Shown piece after piece: positions 19,500-27,832 of a DNA stretch of 64,000 nucleotides. A model generated the notes under the pieces. It made no database searches. It saw only the letters and a list, made by a program, of their open reading frames with translations, and was not told the origin of the DNA. A program made the position numbers and the translations under genes. Each line of letters opens with the position of its first letter. The stretch's first letter is position 1. Source of the stretch: JBNJFY01 sp051747265 (GTDB lineage Bacteria; Bacteroidota; Rhodothermia; Balneolales; Balneolaceae); NCBI GenBank assembly GCA_051747265.1, contig JBNJFY010000003.1:452734-516733 (forward strand), written 5' to 3'.

Positions 19500-19628
19500 G
19501 AGGGCTTTGCAAAACCTTCCGAAATTTATTCTGTCATGGCAAGATGTAGGAACAATCACCATTTACACCATCTAATCAGGGGATTGCCGCACTACGTTCG
19601 CAATGACAGGTAGTTTTGCAAAGCCCTC
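19500..19628. mobile_element. 129-bp MITE-like element, copy 1
   Basis: Non-coding element of 129 bp bounded by a perfect 16-bp terminal inverted repeat (gagggctttgcaaaac). It is flanked by direct repeats ATGAA (19495-19499 and 19629-19633), a 5-bp target duplication. A second copy of the same length lies at 58316-58444 in the opposite orientation. The interior includes a caatgacagg / attgccgcac block of the kind often seen in dispersed bacterial repeats. No transposase ORF is inside, so it must be moved in trans. Confidence 0.85.
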
Positions 19629-19778
19629 ATGAAATGATTAGCAGGCAGTATTTCCAGCATTTATGATTCTACTAGTGATGGCCACCCTTGGCTATCTAGT
19701 TAAACTCTTTTCATCAAAAACACAGGTAGAGACAATTGCTTTATCGTGAAATCATTTCGCAGTGATGTTCCCATAGAT

Positions 19779-20513
19779 TCAGTTCAGCCACCGGACCACG
19801 CGATCAATAACTACATGCGGTATTTTTTGATCATCTTCCATGGAGGGCCTCATCTTAAGGTGTCCTTTTATCTGCAGAGGCATCTCAGCTCCCGGTTCCG
19901 GGGAGTGTTGCAAATAGTATCGTTCAACCTCTAAATATGCTGAATCCATCCACACCGGCCAGCGCTGTTGTGTAGTTTGCTCCGTAAAGCTCGGAGAATC
20001 GGCGTAGTAACGAAATTTTCCGCTCATACTGATCGGCTTTTCCAGTAGGGTAAATGACTCTGTTCGCGTAATAATCGTTGGATCCTTGGGTCGGATAATT
20101 TCTTCCAGATTGTTTAATCGAATCAAGGTATCGGGATGACTGATGAGCCAGTTATGTACCGATTCGGCTTGTCCATCCAACACCAGTTGATTACCGGTGG
20201 GATCCCCGTGGAATACTCCCATATCGGAATAAGTGAGCGGCATTACCCGATTTTGGACGGAAGAGGTGGTATCGGTTTCTGGTCCCATCCAGAGAAAGAA
20301 GAGACTATCCGTGTGTAAGGTCAAAATGATATCGTGGTCCAAGGCAGAACTTCCCTCAAACCGCGCGGGAAGTTGCCACTTTGATTCACTTGTGGGGTTA
20401 TCCAGGGTAGATGAACCAGAGCAGTGGAATAAGAATAATGTGGGTAGACCAAGTATGAGGAGTTTTATGAAACGCAAAATTGGGGATGATGTTCGATCTT
20501 TGATATGGTACAT
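19779..20513 (-). CDS. Lipoprotein of unknown function
   Basis: Not recognised. A hydrophobic N-terminal stretch ends in LFHCSGSS, a lipobox with Cys about 30. The 215-residue mature part has alternating beta-strand character and several Trp/Asp-rich segments. It diverges from rfbD across a 52-bp spacer, and its 3' side faces the MITE copy. No known catalytic motif was found. Confidence 0.7.
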   Translation of the reverse strand: MYHIKDRTSSPILRFIKLLILGLPTLFLFHCSGSSTLDNPTSESKWQLPARFEGSSALDHDIILTLHTDSLFFLWMGPETDTTSSVQNRVMPLTYSDMGVFHGDPTGNQLVLDGQAESVHNWLISHPDTLIRLNNLEEIIRPKDPTIITRTESFTLLEKPISMSGKFRYYADSPSFTEQTTQQRWPVWMDSAYLEVERYYLQHSPEPGAEMPLQIKGHLKMRPSMEDDQKIPHVVIDRVVRWLN

Positions 20514-20565
20514 TTAGACGCTCAAGCTAGTAGTTAATATTTAGTAAACCAACGATTGATTGTTT

Positions 20566-21444
20566 ATGGAAGAGCCGCTAATGCTGGTCACCGGCTGTAC
20601 TGGCCAATTGGGACAAGAGTGGATGAACAGTGTGTATCGCCATCAGTGTGTGGGGGTTGGACACAAGAAAATGGATTTGACCGATCCCAGCTCCATTGCG
20701 GATACCCTGGATAAACATCAACCGGATATTGTGATCAACACGGCAGCGTACACGCAAGTAGATCAAGCCGAGGACGAACCCGAAATAGCCAAAGCGGTGA
20801 ATGCCGATGGGGTTAAACAACTGGCTAGAGCCTGCAGGGATCGAGGCATATTCCTGGTCCACTATTCCACCGATTATGTATTCCCGGGAAAGACTGAAGA
20901 TAAACAGCGTTATCCCAAAGGATATCCCGAAGATGCTCCGGTGGATCCCATCAATGTATATGGAGAAAGTAAATTAAAGGGCGAGCAATATATCCGGGAA
21001 CTGATGAATGACTTTTTGATTATTCGGGTATCTTGGCTGTGCGGACAATATGGCTCGAATTTTATTCGTACGATGCTGAAACTAGGACAGAAACGCGAGG
21101 AGCTTTCTGTGGTGAACGATCAATGGGGAAGCCCTACGTTTACGCATCACACTGTGGTGCAGACTATCGGTCTCTTGGAGACCGGATCCACCGGAATTTT
21201 CCATTGTACCAGTAATGGACTGATTACTTGGTATGAATTGGCCGAATATACCCTGCGGAAAGCGGGTATTGATGTGGAGATCAAACCCGTAACTTCGGAT
21301 GAATTCCCTACCAAGGCGCCACGTCCGGCCTTTTCCAAGTTAGATCCACAAAAAATGTTGAAACGAGTCAAAGATGGGGAGCTGCCTTGGCGAATGGGTG
21401 TAGATCAGCTCTTGCAGGCTTACCTGGATTCATCTATACTTTGA
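20566..21444 (+). CDS. rfbD: dTDP-4-dehydrorhamnose reductase
   Basis: Last step of dTDP-L-rhamnose synthesis, NAD(P)H reduction of dTDP-4-keto-L-rhamnose. It has the N-terminal Rossmann motif TGCTGQLGQEW, NTAAYTQVDQAE, STDYVFPG and the SDR catalytic Tyr-x3-Lys in YGESKLKGE. I chose the ATG at 20566; an in-frame TTG two codons earlier is less likely. First gene of rfbD-rfbC-rfbB. The thymidylyltransferase gene rfbA is not in the window. Confidence 0.95.
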   Translation: MEEPLMLVTGCTGQLGQEWMNSVYRHQCVGVGHKKMDLTDPSSIADTLDKHQPDIVINTAAYTQVDQAEDEPEIAKAVNADGVKQLARACRDRGIFLVHYSTDYVFPGKTEDKQRYPKGYPEDAPVDPINVYGESKLKGEQYIRELMNDFLIIRVSWLCGQYGSNFIRTMLKLGQKREELSVVNDQWGSPTFTHHTVVQTIGLLETGSTGIFHCTSNGLITWYELAEYTLRKAGIDVEIKPVTSDEFPTKAPRPAFSKLDPQKMLKRVKDGELPWRMGVDQLLQAYLDSSIL

Positions 21445-21472
21445 GCTGCAAATAGGGATCGGAAATTCTTTT

Positions 21473-22033
21473 ATGGAAATAATAGACACCAAAATACCCG
21501 ATGTGAAATTGATCAAACCGGATGTGCACGGTGATGATCGAGGATTTTTTCTGGAGACGTATCGCAAGAACTTATTTCAGGATCATGGGATAGATACCGA
21601 ATTCGTGCAAGATAATTGCTCCTACTCACATCAGGGAGCGCTTCGAGGGTTACACTACCAGATCGAACAGCCGCAGGCCAAGTTGGTGATGGTGCTTAAG
21701 GGAACAGTCTTGGATGTGGCCGTTGATATACGCCGAAATTCACCAACCTTTGGGGAGCATGTTGCTTTCGAACTCTCCGGCGAAAATAAGCACTTCTTGT
21801 ATATCCCGGTGGGTTTCGCGCACGGATTCGCGGTGTTAGAGGATGATACCTATTTCCAATATAAGTGCAGTGACTATTACAATCCCCAGGGAGAACGAGG
21901 TATACGGTGGAATGATCCTCAACTAGGGATCGATTGGCCGCTGGAAAATCCCATTTTATCCGGGAAGGATCAGAATCTGCCTTTACTAAATGATGTGCAG
22001 GACAACGATCTGTTTATCTATCCATCGAAGTAA
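21473..22033 (+). CDS. rfbC: dTDP-4-dehydrorhamnose 3,5-epimerase
   Basis: Cupin-fold epimerase converting dTDP-4-keto-6-deoxyglucose to the L-rhamno form. The 186-residue length and the motifs DDRGFFLETYRKN, QDNCSYSHQGALRGLHYQ (catalytic His in LRGLHYQ) and IPVGFAHGFAVLED are diagnostic. It starts 28 bp after rfbD and is followed 32 bp later by rfbB. Confidence 0.96.
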   Translation: MEIIDTKIPDVKLIKPDVHGDDRGFFLETYRKNLFQDHGIDTEFVQDNCSYSHQGALRGLHYQIEQPQAKLVMVLKGTVLDVAVDIRRNSPTFGEHVAFELSGENKHFLYIPVGFAHGFAVLEDDTYFQYKCSDYYNPQGERGIRWNDPQLGIDWPLENPILSGKDQNLPLLNDVQDNDLFIYPSK

Positions 22034-22065
22034 TTATCATTTAATCATCAGAATTAGAGCGTATT

Positions 22066-23082
22066 ATGAGTGAAGTGACCCAACGTTGGATCGTAACCGG
22101 AGGAGCCGGATTCATTGGTTCCAACCTATTGTTGTATTTGTTTGAGCAATATCCGGAAGCTCAATTTCTAAACATAGACAAATTGACCTACGCCTCAGAT
22201 TTGTCCTATCTGGATGATATTTCCGGGTCAGAACGGTATGAATTCAAACAAGTAGATCTGGTGGATCGTCAAGCCGTACGCAAGACCATTCGAGAGTTTG
22301 ACCCCACTGGTGTATTTCACTTGGCCGCGGAATCACATGTGGATAATTCCATCGCCGGACCGGAGCCGTTTATCATGTCCAATGTGGTGGGTACGTTCAA
22401 TTTGATTGAAGAGTGCCGATTATTTTGGGATGAGGAAGGCGCCCTGGATGAATTCCGCTTCTTGCACGTTTCTACTGACGAAGTGTATGGAGAGTTAGGC
22501 GATGAAGGATTCTTCAGTGAAACGACTCCTTATGCTCCTAATTCGCCTTACTCGGCTTCTAAAGCAGGAAGTGATTTTATCGTTCGAGCTTATCACCATA
22601 CGTATGGGATGAATGTGGTGACTACCAACTGCTCCAATAATTACGGGCCGCATCAGCATGATGAGAAACTCATCCCCACGGTTATTCGCAATGCTATCCG
22701 CCACAATGATATTCCGGTGTATGGCAAAGGCGATAACGTGAGAGACTGGCTCTACGTCACCGATCACTGCAATGCCATTGATCTGGCTTTTCAAGATGGC
22801 GAAGCCGGTGAGACCTACATTGTGGGAGGGCATAACGAGTGGAAAAATATCGATCTGGTGAAACTACTCTGTGAAATCCTGGACGAAGAAGTAGGTGCGG
22901 GACCGGAAGGCGCTTATCAAAATCTGATTACCTTTGTGGAAGATCGCGCCGGGCACGATTTCCGCTATGCCATCGATCCTACTAAGATTCAGGAAGAGTT
23001 GGGCTGGAAACCCAAACAAAGTTTCCGGGAAAATATTCGAGAGACGGTACAGTGGTATATTGATCGATATCAAAAAGGATAG
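22066..23082 (+). CDS. rfbB: dTDP-glucose 4,6-dehydratase
   Basis: NAD-dependent SDR enzyme making dTDP-4-keto-6-deoxyglucose. It has the Rossmann motif TGGAGFIGSN, HLAAESHVDNSI, the STDEVYGELG active-site segment and catalytic YSASKAGSD (Tyr-x3-Lys), then NCSNNYGPHQHDEKLIP. Length 338 fits. It ends the rhamnose cluster; I see no terminator immediately after it. Confidence 0.97.
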   Translation: MSEVTQRWIVTGGAGFIGSNLLLYLFEQYPEAQFLNIDKLTYASDLSYLDDISGSERYEFKQVDLVDRQAVRKTIREFDPTGVFHLAAESHVDNSIAGPEPFIMSNVVGTFNLIEECRLFWDEEGALDEFRFLHVSTDEVYGELGDEGFFSETTPYAPNSPYSASKAGSDFIVRAYHHTYGMNVVTTNCSNNYGPHQHDEKLIPTVIRNAIRHNDIPVYGKGDNVRDWLYVTDHCNAIDLAFQDGEAGETYIVGGHNEWKNIDLVKLLCEILDEEVGAGPEGAYQNLITFVEDRAGHDFRYAIDPTKIQEELGWKPKQSFRENIRETVQWYIDRYQKG

Positions 23083-23168
23083 TGAATAGTTCTTATATTG
23101 CAACCAAGGATTGATTTCAACATTAAATGATAGTTCGACTTGCTTAATGTTCTTGCAATGAGGTTCTG

Positions 23169-23345
23169 ATGAAGCGTGTTGTTAATATCGCTCCAAATCA
23201 TAAAGAAGCGAGAGAATGGGACATCAAACAGGCTATTTCGATGTCACCTAGAGAACGTCAAGCCATCGCTCTTCAGCTAAAGCGTAAAGTATATGGCGTT
23301 CAAAATCCGGACGTCAAGGAAGCTGAACGAAAGAAAAGATTGTAG
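23169..23345 (+). CDS. Small protein (58 aa) coupled to a nucleotidyltransferase
   Basis: A short ORF, MKRVVNIAPNHKEAREWD..., ends AERKKRL and overlaps the next start by one base (tagtg). The motif WDIKQAISMSPRERQAIAL resembles small partner proteins often found before MNT/AbiEii-like nucleotidyltransferases. No function is assigned. It is probably translated first in a two-gene unit whose second gene is damaged. Confidence 0.65.
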   Translation: MKRVVNIAPNHKEAREWDIKQAISMSPRERQAIALQLKRKVYGVQNPDVKEAERKKRL

Positions 23346-23823
23346 TGGCGGATACCTACTTTTCTGATGATATCAAGCAGTTCTTGTATTTACTCGACAA
23401 ATACGAGGTACGTTATTTAATTGTGGGGGGGGAAGCAGTCATTTATTATGGCCATCCTAGAGTGACTGGAGACATTGATATTTTTTTCGATTTGAAAAAG
23501 TCGAATGTTGAAAAAATGTATGATGCACTTAATGATTTTTGGGATAACGATATACCTGGAATAAATAACTCAAATGAGCTTAAGTCACCCGGTTACGTTA
23601 TTCAGTTTGGACTTGCACCCAATAGAATTAACTTGATGAATTCTATTGATGGTGTTGAATTCAATTCAGCGTGGGAGAGAAAAGTAGTTGAACATTTGGT
23701 AATAGAGGATCGAAAAATCCAATTTATTACATAGCAGTTTCTGATCTGATCAAGAATTAAAAGGCATCTCAAAGAGGAAAAGATTTGGACGATTTAGCAT
23801 ATCTTGAAAATCTATTGGGATAG
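23345..23823 (+). pseudogene. Nucleotidyltransferase-fold protein, frameshifted near its C-terminus
   Basis: From the GTG at 23345 the protein reads YLIVGGEAVIYYGHPRVTGDIDIF, the Gly-Gly and Asp-x-Asp nucleotidyltransferase signature, and stops at 23734 after about 129 residues. After a shift of one base the next frame continues with AVSDLIKN, a stop (taa), then KASQRGKDLDDLAYLENLLG to 23823. SDLIKNKKASxRxKDxxDL is the conserved tail of this family. So a frameshift plus an early stop have removed the C-terminus. The core may still fold, but the intact family function is doubtful. A sequencing error could explain the shift but not easily both lesions. Confidence 0.7.
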
Positions 23824-23845
23824 ACTCATTACTTATCTGCCTTCT

Positions 23846-24469
23846 TTATAAAACCTTTCGCTTCATAGGGTCATCTGGAAACTCCTGAAACTCGATCACC
23901 GTGTGAAATTCACCATTTTCACCCATGGGATCGATCTCATCGGGGAGGGAGGTTACCAATCGTTGATTATAGGGTTCGCCAACTTTTAAATAGGTCTGGT
24001 AGTCTTCATCTACCCAACTGATGCGCGTGGTCACCGGATGGAATAGCAGTTTGGGTAACAGTTCATGTAAAGAGCGATGCCAAATGGGGAAGTGGCATGT
24101 GTAACCTAGGTTGGTAAATTGTTCTTCGCGCCATTCACGAATATCGGCGTTGTGCCAGTCTCCGAAATAAAGATGTACGGGCTCATCCCCCGAGACTTCC
24201 TTTATGGCTTGATCCACCCGTTGTAAATAAATTTCATTCGGACATTGAGAGGGAAGACCCACTTCAACCAGATTATCTGCCCCATTCAAATGTTCGTATT
24301 GTTCACGCACATCTTTTAGTTCCAGACCTTGATAGGGAATGGATTGATCAGTTTGATCAAATGTGGTGAGCAGTGAAATTTTTGACTCCGGATGATCTTC
24401 AAAAAAGTACAGATAGCTTAAATATGAGTCCTTGCCACCACTCCAGAACAGTATATGCATAAGCTGCAT
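23846..24469 (-). CDS. Dph6/PP-loop family ATP pyrophosphatase
   Basis: Adenine-nucleotide alpha-hydrolase fold protein. The PP-loop FWSGGKDSYLS is at residues about 8-18. Later segments (HLYFGDWHNADIREWREEQFTNLGY, then FPIWHRSL) match the diphthine-ammonia-ligase-like family, whose bacterial members have unproven roles because bacteria lack diphthamide. It is 207 residues long, near the family minimum. It converges on the decayed nucleotidyltransferase. Confidence 0.82.
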   Translation of the reverse strand: MQLMHILFWSGGKDSYLSYLYFFEDHPESKISLLTTFDQTDQSIPYQGLELKDVREQYEHLNGADNLVEVGLPSQCPNEIYLQRVDQAIKEVSGDEPVHLYFGDWHNADIREWREEQFTNLGYTCHFPIWHRSLHELLPKLLFHPVTTRISWVDEDYQTYLKVGEPYNQRLVTSLPDEIDPMGENGEFHTVIEFQEFPDDPMKRKVL

Positions 24470-24571
24470 ATTATAGTTTAATTTGATTGGTCCAGGCTTT
24501 CAATTACTAGAAAATCCCTTTGATATCAATAAAGCAATGCTTTATTTGAAAATTCGTTGATTAAAAGGATT

Positions 24572-24612
24572 TAACATGGAAATGTTATTACTAAGTAGTC
24601 ATGTAATGACTA
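24572..24612. promoter_or_regulatory. Two adjacent inverted repeats upstream of a lipoprotein gene
   Basis: taacat-ggaa-atgtta style palindrome at 24572-24587 and tagtcat-gta-atgacta at 24596-24612, about 90-130 bp before the lipoprotein gene at 24702 and in the divergent spacer with the ATP-pyrophosphatase. They may be regulator binding sites; no regulator can be named. Confidence 0.35.
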
Positions 24613-24701
24613 ATCTCGCATATCTAAGGCCATAATTTACATCCATCTCGCTAGGGACTTAATTAAAATTTTGGCTAACCAACTAACTAAACATCTTTGT
24701 T

Positions 24702-25169
24702 ATGATTAATCTTAAACAGTTATTCGTCAATGTAGTATCCTTAATAATAGTAGCTGGTTCAATGATGGCCTGCAGTAGTACGAATTTGGGGGGATATGAT
24801 CCCGGTGTTCGTGTTTATGATCATGAATACACTCTTATCAAAGGTTATGTAGAACAAGCCACCAATGAGAGTAATTTGTGGGCCCGTTCGCGTGATGAGA
24901 ATAAAGCAGGCACGGAACTGAACATCATTCTGCTGAAAGAAGATATGTTGAAGAAAACCGGGGATGCTACCTACAGCGAGTCAGGTACTGTGACCGTAAC
25001 TGATCTCGGAGATGATAAAACCCGTGTAAGAGTGGAAAATCCGGAATATCACTACACCATACCTCAATATGATCGGGTGGATTATCAGGAGATGTTGTTC
25101 AAAAAAGTGGATGCCATTCTCCAAAAAAACATTGAAAAACGGGACAAGAAAGTGAACGCTCAAAAGTAG
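24702..25169 (+). CDS. Small lipoprotein of unknown function
   Basis: Not recognised. The N-terminal signal ends in MMACSS (lipobox Cys about 25). The 130-residue mature part has a Thr/Val strand region (TYSESGTVTVTDLGDDKTRVRV) and a charged, Lys-rich C-terminal helix (KVDAILQKNIEKRDKKVNAQK). The layout suggests a small envelope beta-domain protein with a helical tail. It stands alone with 95 bp before the EVE gene. Confidence 0.7.
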   Translation: MINLKQLFVNVVSLIIVAGSMMACSSTNLGGYDPGVRVYDHEYTLIKGYVEQATNESNLWARSRDENKAGTELNIILLKEDMLKKTGDATYSESGTVTVTDLGDDKTRVRVENPEYHYTIPQYDRVDYQEMLFKKVDAILQKNIEKRDKKVNAQK

Positions 25170-25264
25170 CTTCGGTCGGTTATTCGAAGGGAATGATGAA
25201 ATCCAGCGTAGCGTTTGCTACCTTCTGAACCGAACCGGATAACTAACTAAAGTTGCAGATATTT

Positions 25265-25753
25265 ATGAGTGAAGAAAAGCGGGAACGTCGATATTGGTTA
25301 ATGAAATCAGAACCGTCTGAGTACAGTATCGACGATTTAGAGCGTGACCAAGTAGAACCATGGGATGGTATTCGAAACTACGAAGCACGCAATAATATGC
25401 GAGATGAGATGCAAGTTGGAGACGGCATATTCTTTTATCATTCTCGTGTTAAGCCACCGGTTATTGTGGGTACTATGAAAGTGGCCAGCGAACCCTATCC
25501 CGATCCCACACAGTTTGATCCTGATTCCAAATATTTCGATGAGAAAAGTAGCGAAGAGGATCCCCGATGGGAGCTAGTGGATGTCGAATTTGTACAGAAA
25601 TTCGAAAATCCGGTTACCCGTGAGCAATTAAAGGAAGAACCCGCTTTGGAAGAGATGGTGGTACTCAATCGTAGCCGACTATCTATCACACCGGTAACCG
25701 AAGCAGAGTGGAAGAAAATCCACGAAATGGCTGGTGTGGAACCGCAGTTGTAA
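25265..25753 (+). CDS. EVE domain-containing protein
   Basis: Member of the EVE (PUA-like) family that binds modified bases in nucleic acids. It shows the family N-terminus YWLMKSEPSEYSIDDL, then WDGIRNYEARNNMRD, GDGIFFYHS and PRWELVDVEF. ATG 25265 is preferred to an upstream TTG at 25253. The 162-residue length covers just the EVE fold. Stand-alone EVE proteins are often linked to modified-base restriction, but nothing near here is a restriction gene. Confidence 0.93.
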   Translation: MSEEKRERRYWLMKSEPSEYSIDDLERDQVEPWDGIRNYEARNNMRDEMQVGDGIFFYHSRVKPPVIVGTMKVASEPYPDPTQFDPDSKYFDEKSSEEDPRWELVDVEFVQKFENPVTREQLKEEPALEEMVVLNRSRLSITPVTEAEWKKIHEMAGVEPQL

Positions 25754-25779
25754 CCTAATTCAAGACACTTACCGAACGA

Positions 25780-25812
25780 AAAAAGCGCGAGAATCGATCT
25801 TGCGCTTTTTTT
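25780..25812. terminator. Bidirectional terminator between EVE and M14 genes
   Basis: Stem aaaaagcgcgaga / tcttgcgcttttt with a short loop, A-run on one side and T-run on the other, lies 27 bp after the EVE stop and 28 bp before the convergent M14 stop. It can serve both units. Confidence 0.8.
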
Positions 25813-25839
25813 ATGCAAAATGGAGAATTACTATACCAG

Positions 25840-27642
25840 TTAATCGGTGGTAACTGTTTGAATATCATTTAGCTGCTTGTCTGTAAGTACGTATCCAACG
25901 GGGTAGCGTCGGTGGGTATCTTCGTAATATTTGGAGTTGCGATAGATATAATACAGCTGCGCATAATGGTTATTGGCAAATTCTTGGTCGCTGGTTATCC
26001 GAGCTTGTAAAGAGTCTTTCAACCACGGCTTTTCCTTCAATATTTCTTCCGCGGAATCTTCAAATACATAATCAGAGAAATACTCTTTCTGCATGAGCAC
26101 TGAGTCAAAGAAATTCCAGGCGAAAAAGGAATCTATACCTCTCGGATCCAGGGTTTCCACCAAATAACGATCTACCGGCTGCCCGGTTTTCACCAGATAA
26201 TCGCCCCGGTAATATTGAAGCTCAACCGTATCTGCTTGAACGGTGACACCTGAATGCAGATAGTGCCCTTCATACGGACGATTCTGCGTTTCTACATCAT
26301 TTAAATACAGCACTTGTACTTCTATGGTCTGATCTTTCTCCAATCGTTCTAATTGAACACCATTGAACGTTAAGCGTTCGATAACGCCATCCCAGGCCTG
26401 AGGGATAAGATAGGCTTGGGGCTTCTCAACTTTGGTTTGCGCAACGTAGGTATTGTAAAACGGAATGGCTTTGGTGTACGGAGATTCTCGATCATAGTGC
26501 AGACGTTGTTGGTTGGTCACCTTGCTGGGGACCAATTCGGACTCAAAACCTTGGAAGGCAAAATCTTCAAACTGTTCGCGATTCAGCTTCCAGTTCAATG
26601 GATAGGTGGTTTGTGCAGCAGCTTCTTTTTTTGCCTTAGCTCTCAATTTTTGAACGCGGGGACCTTGATCGGCAGCAAACTGTAGTAAGATGTCCAAAAA
26701 ACGATATTGTGACTCCACTCGCTGGGGATACGGTTTCAGCATGTGAGTTTCGGTGATGAAACCGATGGTATGAAACAATGCGGTATAACCGGAAGAGTAT
26801 CGCGGCGAATCCATAAAGCCTCGAATGCCCTCCGCATCGGGTGTGCGTCCGATGGAGTAAACGTAGGGCGTCATAGCATCGTCACGTGCTTTCATTTGTG
26901 CGTATAAAAAGGGATCTAAATCATTTTCGAGAAATTCCCCCAGCCCAAATCCCAATTTGTTGTGCTGAGTGGAAATCAACGTCATGGTATGTTGATAATC
27001 AGCACCGTTAGTGGTGTGCGTATCCACAAAGAAGTCGGGATCCAGATCATGGAAAATGCGCGCAAACACTTTAGCATTATCCGAATCCATTTTGATAAAA
27101 TCTCTATTGAGATCCAGATTTCTGGCATTTCCACGAAATCCATGCACCTCCGGACCATTTTGGTTGGCTCGTGTAAACGCATTGCGATTTAATGCTCCCC
27201 CCACATTATAGAGTGGAATGGTAGCCAATATTACATCTTCAAGTTCGTCTGGATCCTGTTGGCCAGTAAGCAGATCATAAACCAGGTTCATGCTGGCATC
27301 CACGCCGGCGGGTTCTCCGGGATGGATGCCATTATTGATAAATACCACCGTTTTATCGGTTGTTTGCCAATCGGACGAGGTAAATTGCTGCTGGTTGGAA
27401 ATCAAGAATAGATACATGGGACGACCGATATCCGCCTTACCGTATTCAATGAGTTGGGCTTTCGCAAACTGTTCGTCCATGGATTGGTAAAAGGCAATCA
27501 CCTGATCATAGGTGGGAGATTGATTCACCAGATACCGATTTAAAATATCGGGTCGATCACTGCCTGATTGGGCAATTAGGGGGTGGCTGGCGAGTCCGAC
27601 TACCAGTAACAGGGTGGCGATGGTACGTAAACAGGAATGCAT
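25840..27642 (-). CDS. M14 family zinc carboxypeptidase, secreted
   Basis: Predicted exported metallocarboxypeptidase. I start it at 27642, where MHSCLRTIATLLLVVGLAS gives a clean signal peptide ending LIAQS; the longer ORF to 27741 adds 33 unlikely residues. Zinc ligands are His107 and Glu110 in NNGIHPGEPAG, with the third His in FVDTHTTNGADYQH. DLNRDF is the substrate-carboxylate Arg motif, and the catalytic Glu candidate is in GFITETHML. A C-terminal beta region (to residue 600) follows the catalytic domain. Substrate unknown. Confidence 0.9.
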   Translation of the reverse strand: MHSCLRTIATLLLVVGLASHPLIAQSGSDRPDILNRYLVNQSPTYDQVIAFYQSMDEQFAKAQLIEYGKADIGRPMYLFLISNQQQFTSSDWQTTDKTVVFINNGIHPGEPAGVDASMNLVYDLLTGQQDPDELEDVILATIPLYNVGGALNRNAFTRANQNGPEVHGFRGNARNLDLNRDFIKMDSDNAKVFARIFHDLDPDFFVDTHTTNGADYQHTMTLISTQHNKLGFGLGEFLENDLDPFLYAQMKARDDAMTPYVYSIGRTPDAEGIRGFMDSPRYSSGYTALFHTIGFITETHMLKPYPQRVESQYRFLDILLQFAADQGPRVQKLRAKAKKEAAAQTTYPLNWKLNREQFEDFAFQGFESELVPSKVTNQQRLHYDRESPYTKAIPFYNTYVAQTKVEKPQAYLIPQAWDGVIERLTFNGVQLERLEKDQTIEVQVLYLNDVETQNRPYEGHYLHSGVTVQADTVELQYYRGDYLVKTGQPVDRYLVETLDPRGIDSFFAWNFFDSVLMQKEYFSDYVFEDSAEEILKEKPWLKDSLQARITSDQEFANNHYAQLYYIYRNSKYYEDTHRRYPVGYVLTDKQLNDIQTVTTD

Positions 27643-27832
27643 GAACGTATCTATTATCAATGATTTAGCAATTATGTTGAAGTCAATCATTCTAAGCATC
27701 CCCAAGCAGGGATGAAAGCGCAGGCTGTAAAAGCTTGTCACGGATTCCCGACAAAAGGTTTGGCGGTTACACCCAGTTTGTTAACTTCACCCCAATTAAC
27801 ATGATCGAAAAAGGAATTCACCCGAGATTATT

